From: JAFDWI01 sp964595905
GTDB lineage: Bacteria; Actinomycetota; Acidimicrobiia; Acidimicrobiales; Iamiaceae
Assembly (NCBI GenBank): GCA_964595905.1
Contig: CAZQSU010000001.1
Coordinates: 1 to 64,000 of the forward strand
DNA length: 64,000 nt
Reading direction: 5' to 3'
Shown here: piece after piece, positions 17,936 through 26,582 of the stretch
Layout: the number at the start of each line of letters is the position of its first letter
Position numbering within the stretch: the first letter of the stretch is position 1
The notes under the pieces: generated by a model
Database searches by the model: none
Told to the model about the DNA's origin: nothing
The model's input: only the letters and a program-made list of their open reading frames with translations
Translations under genes and position numbers: made by a program

Positions 17936-19197
17936 CGGTTCGCCACATCGAACCCGTCGTGCACCCACCCGACGCGACCGTGCGGCCGCCCGGGTCGAAG
18001 AGCCTGACCAACCGGGCGTTGATCCTCGCGGCGCTCGCGGACGGGCCGTCGAGGTTGCAGGGCGCGCTGCGTGCGGACGACACCGACGCCATGATCGGCG
18101 CGCTGCGGGCGCTGGGTGCCGGCATCGACACGGACGGGACCGAGGTGCGGGTCGCGCCGCGGGCACGCCCCGTCGAGCCCGACACCCGCATCGACGCGCG
18201 CCTGTCGGGGACGACGTCGCGGTTCGTCCTGCCGGTCGCTGCGCTCGCCGGGCTGCCCGTCGTCGTGGACGGCGCCGAACCCTTGCGGCGCCGCCCGATG
18301 GGTCCGGTGCTCGACGCGCTGGAGGCCCTCGGTGCCGAGGTCGAACCACTCGGCGAACCCGGGTGTCTGCCGGTGCGGATCAGCGGCGCCGGCCTCCGCG
18401 GCGGCACCGTGACCGTGGACGCGACGGCCTCCAGCCAGTTCCTCAGCGCGCTCCTGCTCGTCGGGCCGCGGTTGCCCGGCGGCCTGATCGTCGAGGCGGG
18501 CACCCACATCGCCGCCCGGCCGTTCGTCGACCTGACGGTCGGCGCCCTCGCGGACTTCGGCGCCACCGTCGACGAACCGGTGGCCGGCCGCTTCGTGGTG
18601 GCACCGGGCGACTTGCGCGGGCGGGACTACGACGTCGAACCCGACGCGACGGCGGCGACCTATCTCGCCGCGGCCGCGGCGATCACCGGGGGCCGGGTCC
18701 GGATCGACGGGCTCGGCTCGTCGACCCGCCAGGGCGACATGGCGTTCTTCGACGTGCTGGAACGCATGGGCGCCACCGTCGAACGCCTCGCGGATGCGAC
18801 CGTCGTGACCGGTGGGCCACTCCGGGGGATCGACATCGACCTGAACGACCATCCCGACACCGCCCAGACGTTGGCCGCGGTCGCCGTGTGCGCGTCGTCG
18901 CCGACCCGGGTGCGGGGCGTCGCGCTCATCCGCGGCCACGAGACCGACCGGATCGCCGCCGTGGTGCGCGAGCTGCAGCGCCTCGGTGTCGAAGCCGCCG
19001 AGACCGACGACGGCTTCACGATCGTGCCCGGTGTTCCCCGCCCCGCCACGGTGGCGACCTACGACGACCACCGCATGGCGATGAGCTTCGCGTTGTTGGG
19101 CCTGGTGACCCCGGGGATCGGGATCGCCGACCCCGAGGTGGTGGCGAAGACGTACCCTGACTACTTCGCCGATCTCGCTAGCCTTGGCACGCCATGA
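17932..19197 (+). CDS. aroA: 3-phosphoshikimate 1-carboxyvinyltransferase (EPSP synthase)
   Basis: 421 residues from GTG overlapping the tyrA stop. It joins phosphoenolpyruvate to shikimate 3-phosphate. Family signatures are PPGSKSLTNRA near residues 19-29, LSGTTSRFVLP and, near the C-terminus, DDHRMAMSFALLG. The active-site loop contains SGTTSRF rather than the SGTAMR/GNAGTAMRPL form typical of glyphosate-sensitive class I enzymes; sensitivity cannot be judged from this alone. It sits in an aromatic-amino-acid run aroH-tyrA-aroA and overlaps cmk by 4 bases. Confidence 0.95.
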   Translation: MTVRHIEPVVHPPDATVRPPGSKSLTNRALILAALADGPSRLQGALRADDTDAMIGALRALGAGIDTDGTEVRVAPRARPVEPDTRIDARLSGTTSRFVLPVAALAGLPVVVDGAEPLRRRPMGPVLDALEALGAEVEPLGEPGCLPVRISGAGLRGGTVTVDATASSQFLSALLLVGPRLPGGLIVEAGTHIAARPFVDLTVGALADFGATVDEPVAGRFVVAPGDLRGRDYDVEPDATAATYLAAAAAITGGRVRIDGLGSSTRQGDMAFFDVLERMGATVERLADATVVTGGPLRGIDIDLNDHPDTAQTLAAVAVCASSPTRVRGVALIRGHETDRIAAVVRELQRLGVEAAETDDGFTIVPGVPRPATVATYDDHRMAMSFALLGLVTPGIGIADPEVVAKTYPDYFADLASLGTP

Positions 19198-19838
19198 CCA
19201 GGACCACGACGGTGATCGCGATCGACGGGCCGGCGGGATCGGGCAAGTCCACCGTGGCGCGAGCCCTGGCCGCGCGCCTGGGGCTCGGCTACCTCGACAC
19301 CGGTGCGATGTACCGGGCGGTCACCGTCGCCGCCCTGGCGAAGGGCATCGACGTCGGCGACACCGCCGCGGTCACCCCACTCGCGACAGCACTCGAACTT
19401 CGCCTCGAGGAGTCCCGGGTGTGGGTCGACGGCGAGGACGTGACCGAGGCGATCCGCACTCCCGAGACGTCCCGGGCGGTGTCGCAGGTAGCGAAGATCC
19501 CCGGCGTGCGAGCCGAATTGGTGGCCCGCCAACGGACGTGGGTCGCCGACCACGGCGGCGGCGTGGTCGAGGGTCGCGACATCGCCACGGTCGTCTTTCC
19601 GGACGCGACCCTCAAGCTCTACCTCACCGCAAGACCCGAGGTGCGTGCGGCGCGGCGGGCCGGGGAGCGTGGCGAGACCGACACCGCGGCGGTCGCCGCC
19701 GAGATCGCCGAACGCGACGCCACCGACTCGTCACGCGACGCCAGCCCGCTCACCGTCGCCGACGATGCGACCGTCGTCGACACCTCCGATCGTGAGGTCG
19801 ACGCGATCGTCGAGGGGATCCTGGAGTTGCTGCGATGA
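19194..19838 (+). CDS. cmk: Cytidylate kinase
   Basis: 214 residues. It phosphorylates CMP and dCMP with ATP. P-loop AIDGPAGSGKST at the N-terminus, YLDTGAMYRAV and the C-terminal VEGRDIATVVFPDA block identify it. The ATG overlaps the aroA stop, and a TAGCCT box lies 9 bases upstream inside aroA (19179-19184), so both coupled and independent expression are possible. aroA-cmk adjacency is common in many bacteria. In mycobacteria der (engA) follows cmk; here an acyltransferase does. Confidence 0.96.
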   Translation: MTRTTTVIAIDGPAGSGKSTVARALAARLGLGYLDTGAMYRAVTVAALAKGIDVGDTAAVTPLATALELRLEESRVWVDGEDVTEAIRTPETSRAVSQVAKIPGVRAELVARQRTWVADHGGGVVEGRDIATVVFPDATLKLYLTARPEVRAARRAGERGETDTAAVAAEIAERDATDSSRDASPLTVADDATVVDTSDREVDAIVEGILELLR

Positions 19839-20569
19839 GCGACGACGAGCTGACCGTCGCCGCGCAGCGGGTGCACGTCGACGAAGACCCGGCGACTCCG
19901 CCGACCCCGTTCCGCAAGGGCCTGTACTGGTTCGCGTCGCTGCTTCTGGTCGGTCTGGCGAAGCTGGTTTTCCGGATCCGGGTCGAAGGCCGCCACCATC
20001 TGCCGACCGACGAGCCGTTCATCCTCGCTCCGGTCCACCGGTCGAACCTCGACTTCGCCCTGGTCGTCTCGTGTGTCGGTGTCGGATTGCCCCGCATGCG
20101 GTATCTCGCCAAGGACACGCTCTGGAAAGGCGCTTGGGGCCGATTGTGGACCGCGCTGGGAGCGATCCCGGTGCACCGTGGCACGCCCGACCGGGAAGCG
20201 CTGAACGCCTGCATCGCGGTGCTCCATGCCGGGGAGTCGCTCGTGATGTTCCCCGAGGGCACCCGCCAGTCCGGTCCGGTCGTGCAGGAGCTCTTCGACG
20301 GCCCGGCCTACGTGCAGGCCCGAACCGGGGCGCCCATCGTGCCCGTGGGCATCGGCGGGTCGGAAGCGGCCATGCCCAAGGGCGCCAAGTTCATCCGTCC
20401 CCGCAAGGTCGTGCTCACCATCGGCGCTCCACTGCCGGCACCCGAGCAGAACGACAAGGGACGCGTGCCGCGTCGGGTGGTGCGGGAGCAGACCGACGTG
20501 CTCCACGGGGTTCTCCAGGACCTGTTCGACACCGCACAGCGTGCAGCCGGGCAGCGTTCAGCCGGCTGA
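19835..20569 (+). CDS. 1-acylglycerol-3-phosphate acyltransferase (PlsC family)
   Basis: 244 residues. The lysophospholipid acyltransferase motifs are present: HRSNLD (HX4D, about residue 69) with the glycerophosphate-binding FPEGTRQSG (about 142) and later VPVGIGGSE. A hydrophobic segment near residues 27-46 (LYWFASLLLVGLAKLVF) suggests membrane attachment. It likely makes phosphatidic acid during phospholipid synthesis. It overlaps cmk by 4 bases, and its 3' end overlaps by 12 bases the end of the convergent HNH pseudogene. Confidence 0.9.
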   Translation: MSDDELTVAAQRVHVDEDPATPPTPFRKGLYWFASLLLVGLAKLVFRIRVEGRHHLPTDEPFILAPVHRSNLDFALVVSCVGVGLPRMRYLAKDTLWKGAWGRLWTALGAIPVHRGTPDREALNACIAVLHAGESLVMFPEGTRQSGPVVQELFDGPAYVQARTGAPIVPVGIGGSEAAMPKGAKFIRPRKVVLTIGAPLPAPEQNDKGRVPRRVVREQTDVLHGVLQDLFDTAQRAAGQRSAG

Positions 20570-21870
20570 GGCCATGGCGGCGACGGCGAGGTCGACCGAG
20601 TAGTGCGGGTCACCGCCGCTGCGGGCGCGGGGAGTTCCATCGACGTCTCGGCAGCGGTGTCGCGCGCGGACTCCGGGTGGTCGGATCGGATGGTCGTGCC
20701 GGTCGAGGAACGTGAAGCCCTGTTGCCCATCGGCTTCGATCCGGAAGGATCCGTGGTGGATGAGCCGATGATGCCGGTTGCACAACGAGATCAGGTTCGC
20801 CAGATCGGTCGGGCCGCCGTCTTCCCACTCGACCACATGATGCGCGTCGACATAGCGGGTGTTGGTGCATCCGGGGAACCGGCAGCCGTGATCGCGGGCG
20901 GCAAGGAGACGGCGTTGTTTGTCCGATGCCAGACGTTGGGCCCGCCCCAGATCCACCGCCGTGCCGTCCGCACCTTTGAGGAGCCCCCGGATCTTCGCAT
21001 CACAGGCGAGGCGACGGGCATCAGCCCATTCCAGGCCCGGTCCGTTCTTCGCGTCACACAACCCACCGTCGGTGTCGCCCCGGTGGAACGCCTCGTCGAC
21101 GTGCAACACGACTTCGGTGTGCTCACCCCGCACGATCGGCACCGCGCCGGCCTCCAGGCGGTTCGCGGCGACCCCGACCAGCGCGTCGAGCCGCCGGTTC
21201 GCGGTCGGCATCGGTGCGGTGGCCGCGGTCTCGCCGTCGTCGCTTGTGCCAGCATGCTCGGCACGCCACTGGGTTTCGATCTCGGTTTCCAACGCTGACT
21301 GGACCACCGCGGCATCGTCAGGGGTGAGGATCGCCAACAACTCGCGCAGCCCGTCATCGCGGGTGTGCCCCACACGCGGCTTCGCGATCTTCTGCTTCGA
21401 GACCTTCCCGCCGCGCCGCAGCTTCGGCATCGGCCCGCTGGTTGCGTCGGTACGCGGACGCGATCCGCGCCAGCTGGGTCGCGGAAGCTTCTGCGGCCAT
21501 CTCACACCACGACGATTCCGACGCATCGGTCGCCACCCCCAACACATTGGGCCTTGGTCGTCGACAACGCACCCGACTCCCACGCGTCACGCACCAGTGG
21601 CCGATCAGCGAGCGCATCCCCCGCATCAGCCAGGGCGGACGCCGCCCGAGACGACAACCCCAGATCCACCGACGCCCACTGCCCGAACGACGAGAACCCC
21701 GACCCCTCCGACTCGCCGTTTCTGGCCCGGAAGATCGCCATCGCCTGAGCCAGACGAGCCTGACCCGCCGCGATCGACGCCGATGCCTCCACCAAGGCAA
21801 CCCTCAGATCCTCGAGGTCCAACCCCGCAGCGGCCTCCGAGACCGGCGTGGAGGAATCGAGAAGGTCCAT
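20558..21870 (-). pseudogene. DUF222/HNH endonuclease (13E12-type), broken by two frameshifts
   Basis: Three pieces in three frames join into one DUF222-HNH protein. Piece one (from ATG 21870, MDLLDSS...) runs to ALSTTKAQ. Piece two continues VLGVATDASES through LARIASAYRRNQRADAEA. Piece three carries KVSKQKIAK..., TPDDAAVVQSAL and the HNH domain with CRFPGCTNTRYVDAHHVVEW and LCNRHHRLIHHG. An extra base near 21546 and another in the GC-rich run near 21405-21420 explain both shifts. The reading frame is not restored, so this is a pseudogene unless the assembly is wrong at two sites. Such proteins are abundant, often SOS-induced, in actinobacteria (the REP13E12 family). Promoter and SOS box are still intact, which suggests recent decay. 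Confidence 0.82.
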
Positions 21871-21877
21871 ACCCCGA

Positions 21878-21883
21878 ATTCTA
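21878..21883 (-). promoter_or_regulatory. -10 element of the HNH gene
   Basis: TAGAAT on the minus strand, 7 bases before the ATG at 21870, and directly next to the SOS box. Confidence 0.6.
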
Positions 21884-21899
21884 GCGAACATACGTTCGA
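21884..21899 (-). promoter_or_regulatory. LexA (SOS) box
   Basis: GCGAACATACGTTCGA matches the actinobacterial SOS consensus TCGAAC-N4-GTTCGA at 11 of 12 defined positions. It lies one base upstream of the -10 box, so bound LexA would block RNA polymerase. Only one such box was seen in the window. Confidence 0.75.
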
Positions 21900-21954
21900 G
21901 GCACAACGCTTCTCCCGAGAAATCCATGGGGAACGGCGCGGCTGAGCGACGGGT

Positions 21955-22635
21955 TCAGCCGAGGTCGGTGTGGCCGGCAGCAGCCGGGTCGACCAGCCAG
22001 AGCACCTGTTCGGCGTCGATGCGGGAGGCCGGCACGTCGTCGCCGGCCGCGACGCGGGCGAGTGCGTCGGCCTTGGAGTCTCCCGACACGGTGACGATCA
22101 CCTGATGGGCGCGGGCGATCCCGGCGAAGGTCAAGGTCATCCGCGGGTGGGGATTGTTGCCGAGCGGATCGTCGTTCATCGCCACGAGCCGCCCGGGGTC
22201 GGCATCGAGCGCCGCCGACTCGGGGAACAACGACGCGGTGTGACCGTCGGGACCCAGCCCCAGGTGCACCAGGTCGATGTGCCCGAGTTCGCCGAGGCGA
22301 AGCTGGTAGGGCTCGGGCCCTTCGGCGCACCGCATCAGGTACGTGGCGTTCGCCGCCCCCACGCGATCGAGCAGTGCTTCACGGGCCAGAAAATAGTTCG
22401 AGTCGGGGTCGTCGTGGGGCACACAGCGCTCGTCGCCCCAGTAGAAGTCGACCTTCCACCAGTCGATCTGATCCGCGGACCGGGCCAGCGCCTCGTAGCA
22501 GTTCCGAGCGGTGTCGCCCCCGGAGAGCGCGAACGAGAAGATGTCGTTCACCCGCCGTGCGAAGGCGGCGACGACCTCGTCGGCGAAGGCGCTCGGTACG
22601 TCCTCCACCACACGGACGGTGCCACGGATCGCCAT
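21955..22635 (-). CDS. pgl: 6-phosphogluconolactonase
   Basis: 226 residues. It hydrolyses 6-phosphogluconolactone in the oxidative pentose-phosphate pathway. Family motifs: FALSGGDTARNCYEAL (SGG phosphate loop), FYWGDERCVPHDDPDSNY and LGLGPDGHTASLFP. It follows tal by 4 bases and is probably in one operon tkt-tal-pgl. The glucose-6-phosphate dehydrogenase (zwf) and opcA genes that usually lie between tal and pgl in actinobacteria are absent here. Confidence 0.95.
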   Translation of the reverse strand: MAIRGTVRVVEDVPSAFADEVVAAFARRVNDIFSFALSGGDTARNCYEALARSADQIDWWKVDFYWGDERCVPHDDPDSNYFLAREALLDRVGAANATYLMRCAEGPEPYQLRLGELGHIDLVHLGLGPDGHTASLFPESAALDADPGRLVAMNDDPLGNNPHPRMTLTFAGIARAHQVIVTVSGDSKADALARVAAGDDVPASRIDAEQVLWLVDPAAAGHTDLG

Positions 22636-22639
22636 GGGC

Positions 22640-23749
22640 TCAGCCGGTCGCCTGCAGATGTGCGGCTTTGGAGGTGAGCGAGGTGATCAACTCGTCGAAG
22701 GCGGTGATGAACTTGTCGACGCCTTCGCGCTCGAGCAGCGCGGCGACGTCTTCGAGGTCGATGCCGATCGCGGCCAGTCGTTCGATGTCGGCGCGCGCGC
22801 CGTCGACGTCGACGTCGACGGTCCGCGTGAGGGTCCCGTGGTCCTGGAACGCATCGATGGTGGCGTTCGGCAGGGTGTTGACCGTGTCGGGACCGATGAG
22901 CGCATCGACGTACATGGTGTCGGGGTAGTCGGGGTTCTTGACCGACGTCGACGCCCAGAGGGGCCGCTGCACGTGGGCGCCGGCTGCGGCCAGCGCCTCC
23001 CAGCGTTCACCCGAGAAGCGCTCCAGAAAGAGCTGGTAGGCGAGCTTGGCGTTCGCGATGGCCGCCTTGCCCTTGAGCGCGAGCGCTTCGTCGGTGCCGA
23101 TCTCGTCCAAGCGGTCGTCGATCTCGCTGTCGACCCGCGACACGAAGAACGACGCGACACTGCGCACGGTGGACACATCCCCGCCATCGGCGGCGAAGCG
23201 CTCCAGACCGGACAGGTAGGCCTCGATGATCTCGTCGTAGCGTTGCACGCTGAACAACAACGTGACGTTGATGTTCTTGCCGCGGGCGATCATGTCGCCG
23301 ATCGCCTTGACCCCTTCGGCCGTGCCCGGGATCTTCACGAACAGGTTCGGCCGATCGATCCGGTCGTGGAAGCCGGCCGCGGCCTCGACCGAACGTCCCG
23401 TGTCGTGGGCGATGTCGGGCGCCACCTCGATCGAGACGAACCCGTCCTCGCCGTCGGACGCCACGTGCAGAGGCGTCAGCACGTCGAGCGCCTCGGTGAT
23501 GTCGGTGACCACCAGATCCCAGTAGGCATCGGTGATGGTCCTGCCCCCGGCGATCAGCTCGCCGAACTGGGCGTCGTACGCGTCGGTGCCCTCGATGGCC
23601 TTCTGGAAGATCGACGGGTTCGAGGTGATGCCCCTGATGCCCGATGCGACCTGCTCGGCCAGCACCCCCGACCGGGTGTCGTCGCGTCGCAGGTTGTCGA
23701 TCCAGGGGCTCTGGTGCTGCTCGTCGTAGAGCTGGTGCAGTCGCGTCAT
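22640..23749 (-). CDS. tal: Transaldolase
   Basis: 369 residues from ATG 23749, chosen over the upstream in-frame ATG at 23770 because AAGGAAG sits about 10 bases before it. It interconverts sedoheptulose 7-phosphate and glyceraldehyde 3-phosphate with erythrose 4-phosphate and fructose 6-phosphate. Motifs: GITSNPSIFQKAI near residue 47 and the Schiff-base lysine in NLFVKIPGT (about 137). The length and motifs match the longer actinobacterial/cyanobacterial transaldolase subfamily. It lies between tkt (64 bases upstream) and pgl. Confidence 0.95.
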   Translation of the reverse strand: MTRLHQLYDEQHQSPWIDNLRRDDTRSGVLAEQVASGIRGITSNPSIFQKAIEGTDAYDAQFGELIAGGRTITDAYWDLVVTDITEALDVLTPLHVASDGEDGFVSIEVAPDIAHDTGRSVEAAAGFHDRIDRPNLFVKIPGTAEGVKAIGDMIARGKNINVTLLFSVQRYDEIIEAYLSGLERFAADGGDVSTVRSVASFFVSRVDSEIDDRLDEIGTDEALALKGKAAIANAKLAYQLFLERFSGERWEALAAAGAHVQRPLWASTSVKNPDYPDTMYVDALIGPDTVNTLPNATIDAFQDHGTLTRTVDVDVDGARADIERLAAIGIDLEDVAALLEREGVDKFITAFDELITSLTSKAAHLQATG

Positions 23750-23813
23750 CGCATTCGCTTCCTTCGTCATCGTGGCTTCGGGCGCCGTGATCTCCTCACG
23801 CGCCGTGGCGGTC

Positions 23814-25805
23814 TCATGTGTCGTCACCGAGGTTCTTGAGCAGTTGGCGGGCACGTTCCGCGACGTCTGCAGCGGTGAAACCGAACTTCTCGAAGAGCAC
23901 CTCGCCCGGCGCGGACGCACCGAAGTGGTCGATCGACACCGTGTCGTCGGCCCAGCGGTCCCAGCCGAAGCTCACGCCGGCTTCGACCGCGAGGGTCGGC
24001 AGTGCCGGGGGCAGGACCGTGTCCTGGTAGCCCGAGTCCTGTTCGGCGAACAGTTCCCAGGAGGGCATCGACACGACCTGCACCCCGATGCCCTCACGGG
24101 TGAGCTCGCGGGCCGCCTCGACACACAGGGCGACTTCCGAGCCGGTGCCGACCAGCACCAGGTCGATCCCGTCGGTGCCGCCGACCATGGTCACCACGTA
24201 CGCGCCCCGGGCCACGTCGTCATGGGAGCCGGTGCCTTCGAGCACCTCGACTCCCTGACGCGTGAGAACGAGCCCCGTGGGACCGTCGGATTCGAGCGCG
24301 ACCCGCCAGGCGGCGGCGACCTCGTTCGCGTCCGCGGGCCGGATCAGGCGCAGGCCGGGCATCGCCCGGAGCGAGGCGAGGTGCTCGATCGGCTGGTGGG
24401 TGGGGCCGTCCTGGCCGAGCCCGATCGAGTCGTGGGTCCACGAGTAGATCACCTTGGCCTGGCTCAGCGCGGCGAGACGTACCGCGGGGCGCATGTAGTC
24501 ACTGAACACGAAGAACGTGCCCACCACCGGCAGGGTGCCGCCGTGCAACGCCATGCCGGTGGCGATGGCGCCCATGGCGTGCTCGCGCACCCCGTAGTGC
24601 ACCTGGTTGCCCGTCGGCGTGGCGGGTTCCTGCACTTCGCCGCCGTCGAGGAGCACCCCGGTGTTGTCGGTGAGGTCCGCGGCGCCGGCGATCAGGCCGG
24701 GCAGCGAGTCGGCGAGCGCGTCGAGCACGGCGTTCGACGCCTTGCGGGTGGCGATCTTCTGCCCGACCTCGAAGGAGGGAAGCTTGGCTTCCCATCCCGA
24801 CAGGCCCGTGCCGGCCCAGGCGGCGTTCCACTCGTCGCGCCGGGTGGCGTCGAGGGCCGCGAGACGACCCTCCCACTCGGCCCGGCGGTTCGCGCCGCGG
24901 ACGCCGGCGGCCCGGTAGTAGGCGAGCACGTCGCCGGGGACGGCGAAGGTGGCGTCGGGGTCGAGCCCCATCACCTTCTTGGTCTCGGCGATGTCGTCGT
25001 CGCCGAACGCGAGGCCGTGCGCCTTGGGCGAGTCGGTGAGCGTCGGGGAGGGGTAGCCGATGTGGCTGCGCAGCACGATCAGCGACGGGGCGTCGGTGTC
25101 GGCCTTCGCCTCGAGCAGGGCGGCCTCGAGCGCGTCGCAGTCGTTCGCGATCTCGCCGACGTCGTTCACGTGCCAGCCGTAGGACTCGAACCGGCCCACC
25201 GCGTCGTCGGTGAGGGCGAGTTCGGTCGGACCGTCGATGGTGACGTGGTTGTCGTCGTAGACGTAGACGAGGTTGCCGAGCTTCAGGTGCCCGGCGAGCG
25301 AGGCGGCCTCGTGGCTGATCCCTTCGGACAGGTCGCCGTCACCGCAGATCACCCAGGTGGTGTGATCGACGAGTTCGCTGCCGAAGGTGCCCTGCAGGAC
25401 CCGTTCGGCGAGTCCGAGACCGACCCCGTTGGCGAATCCCTGGCCCAGCGGGCCGGTGGTGACCTCGATGCCCCGGGTGTGGTGCACCTCGGGGTGGCCG
25501 GGGGTGAGCGAACCGAACTCACGGAAGGCACGGAGGTCGCCGATGTCGAGACCGAAACCACACAGGTGCAACATCGCGTACTGCAGGATCGACGCGTGCC
25601 CGGCCGAGAGCACGAACCGGTCGCGGTCGGGCCAGTCGGGCTGGGAGGCGTCGTAGTCCATCACCCGGGTGAACAGGACGTGGGCCAGGGGAGCGAGCGC
25701 CATCGCCGTGCCCTGGTGACCGGAGTTGGCGGCGTGCGGGGCGTCCATCGCCAGCGCCCTGATGGTGTCGATCGCCAACTGTTCGAGCTCGACATCACCA
25801 GCCAT
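23814..25805 (-). CDS. tkt: Transketolase
   Basis: 663 residues. The TPP enzyme of the non-oxidative pentose-phosphate pathway. It has the N-terminal NSGHQGTAMALAPLAHVLF, VLSAGHAS, GPLGQGFANGVGLG, TPP/Mg motif CGDGDLSEGISHEAAS with its N partner about 30 residues later, and the central YGVREHAMGAI and DSIGLGQDGPTHQP. Start: ATG 25805 has GGAG 5-8 bases upstream, whereas the in-frame ATG at 25811 abuts the GGAG, so 25805 is chosen. A TAGGCT -10 lies at 25842-25847, leaving a leader of about 29 bases. The gene is divergent from the acyl-CoA synthetase genes. Confidence 0.96.
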   Translation of the reverse strand: MAGDVELEQLAIDTIRALAMDAPHAANSGHQGTAMALAPLAHVLFTRVMDYDASQPDWPDRDRFVLSAGHASILQYAMLHLCGFGLDIGDLRAFREFGSLTPGHPEVHHTRGIEVTTGPLGQGFANGVGLGLAERVLQGTFGSELVDHTTWVICGDGDLSEGISHEAASLAGHLKLGNLVYVYDDNHVTIDGPTELALTDDAVGRFESYGWHVNDVGEIANDCDALEAALLEAKADTDAPSLIVLRSHIGYPSPTLTDSPKAHGLAFGDDDIAETKKVMGLDPDATFAVPGDVLAYYRAAGVRGANRRAEWEGRLAALDATRRDEWNAAWAGTGLSGWEAKLPSFEVGQKIATRKASNAVLDALADSLPGLIAGAADLTDNTGVLLDGGEVQEPATPTGNQVHYGVREHAMGAIATGMALHGGTLPVVGTFFVFSDYMRPAVRLAALSQAKVIYSWTHDSIGLGQDGPTHQPIEHLASLRAMPGLRLIRPADANEVAAAWRVALESDGPTGLVLTRQGVEVLEGTGSHDDVARGAYVVTMVGGTDGIDLVLVGTGSEVALCVEAARELTREGIGVQVVSMPSWELFAEQDSGYQDTVLPPALPTLAVEAGVSFGWDRWADDTVSIDHFGASAPGEVLFEKFGFTAADVAERARQLLKNLGDDT

Positions 25806-25841
25806 ACGCATCTCCAGTCTCGGTTCGGGGCCTCCAGTGGC

Positions 25842-25847
25842 AGCCTA
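25842..25847 (-). promoter_or_regulatory. -10 element of the tkt-tal-pgl operon
   Basis: TAGGCT on the minus strand. The transcript would begin near 25834 and carry a leader of about 29 bases with a GGAG ribosome site, unlike the leaderless genes nearby. Confidence 0.5.
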
Positions 25848-25896
25848 CCCGCCGATCCGGACGGTCCTGGAAGGAGGCCTGTCGAAAGGCCACCAT

Positions 25897-25902
25897 TAGG
25901 AT
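25897..25902 (+). promoter_or_regulatory. -10 element of the acyl-CoA synthetase beta gene
   Basis: TAGGAT, 8 bases before the GTG at 25911; leaderless geometry. It decides the start within a very long open frame that is antisense to tkt. Confidence 0.6.
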
Positions 25903-25910
25903 CGCTGGCC

Positions 25911-26582
25911 GTGTCATCACCGCCGGGAACGTCATCGACCACGACCCTGTCCGAAGCCGCTTCCAAGGCGCTGCTCGCCCCCTACGGGGTGCCGGTGCCC
26001 GACGAACGCGTCGTCGCGGACGCCGGCGCTGCGGCGGCCGCGGCCGTCGAGATCGGCTTTCCCGTGGTGGCGAAGCTGTGCGGCGACCACATCGCCCACA
26101 AGACCGAGCGGGGTCTGGTGCGCCTCTCACTCGGCGACGCCGCGGCCGTCGAGGCGGCCGCGACCGACCTGCTCGCCGCGGCGACACCCGAAGACGGCGA
26201 CGTCGGGGTGCTCGTCGCGCCGATGGTGACGGGCAACCGCGAGCTGATCGCCGGCATGAGTCGTGACCCGCAGTTCGGGCCGACGGTGATGCTCGGGATC
26301 GGTGGCATCCTCGCCGAGGCCGTCGCGGACGTGGCGATCGCGCTCGTGCCGGTGAGTGCCACCGACGCGGAGGACCTGATCGACGCACTCGCCACGCAGA
26401 AGCTGCTCGGTGCCTTCCGCGGCGAGCCGGCGGTGGACCGGGCCGCGATCGTCGGGGTGATCACCGCCCTGTCACGCCTCGCCTCCGAACACGACGAGGT
26501 CGTCTCGGTCGACCTGAACCCGCTGATCATCACCGACGGCCGCCCGGTCGCCGTCGACGCCCTGGTGGAGGTGAGCGCGTGA
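25911..26582 (+). CDS. ADP-forming acyl-CoA synthetase, beta (ATP-grasp) subunit
   Basis: 223 residues from GTG 25911. ATP-grasp_5 fold of the ADP-forming acetate/acyl-CoA ligase family: LLAPYGVPVPDE at the N-terminus, FPVVAKLCGDHIAHKTE (phosphate/ATP site), LVAPMVTGNRELIAGMSRDPQFGP and GIGGILAEAVADVA. With the downstream alpha subunit it would interconvert acyl-CoA, ADP and phosphate with acid, CoA and ATP. The two are separate genes, beta first, overlapping by 4 bases (GTGA). The acyl substrate cannot be told from sequence. Open frame upstream of the GTG (more than 700 codons) is antisense to tkt and not coding. Confidence 0.9.
   Translation: MSSPPGTSSTTTLSEAASKALLAPYGVPVPDERVVADAGAAAAAAVEIGFPVVAKLCGDHIAHKTERGLVRLSLGDAAAVEAAATDLLAAATPEDGDVGVLVAPMVTGNRELIAGMSRDPQFGPTVMLGIGGILAEAVADVAIALVPVSATDAEDLIDALATQKLLGAFRGEPAVDRAAIVGVITALSRLASEHDEVVSVDLNPLIITDGRPVAVDALVEVSA

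Noticed and set aside
23772..25910. Very long open frame (more than 700 codons) on the plus strand through this region
   Set aside because: It is exactly antisense to tkt and tal and reads as Arg/Val/Gly-rich shadow composition. Only the part after GTG 25911 has real homology (acyl-CoA synthetase beta).
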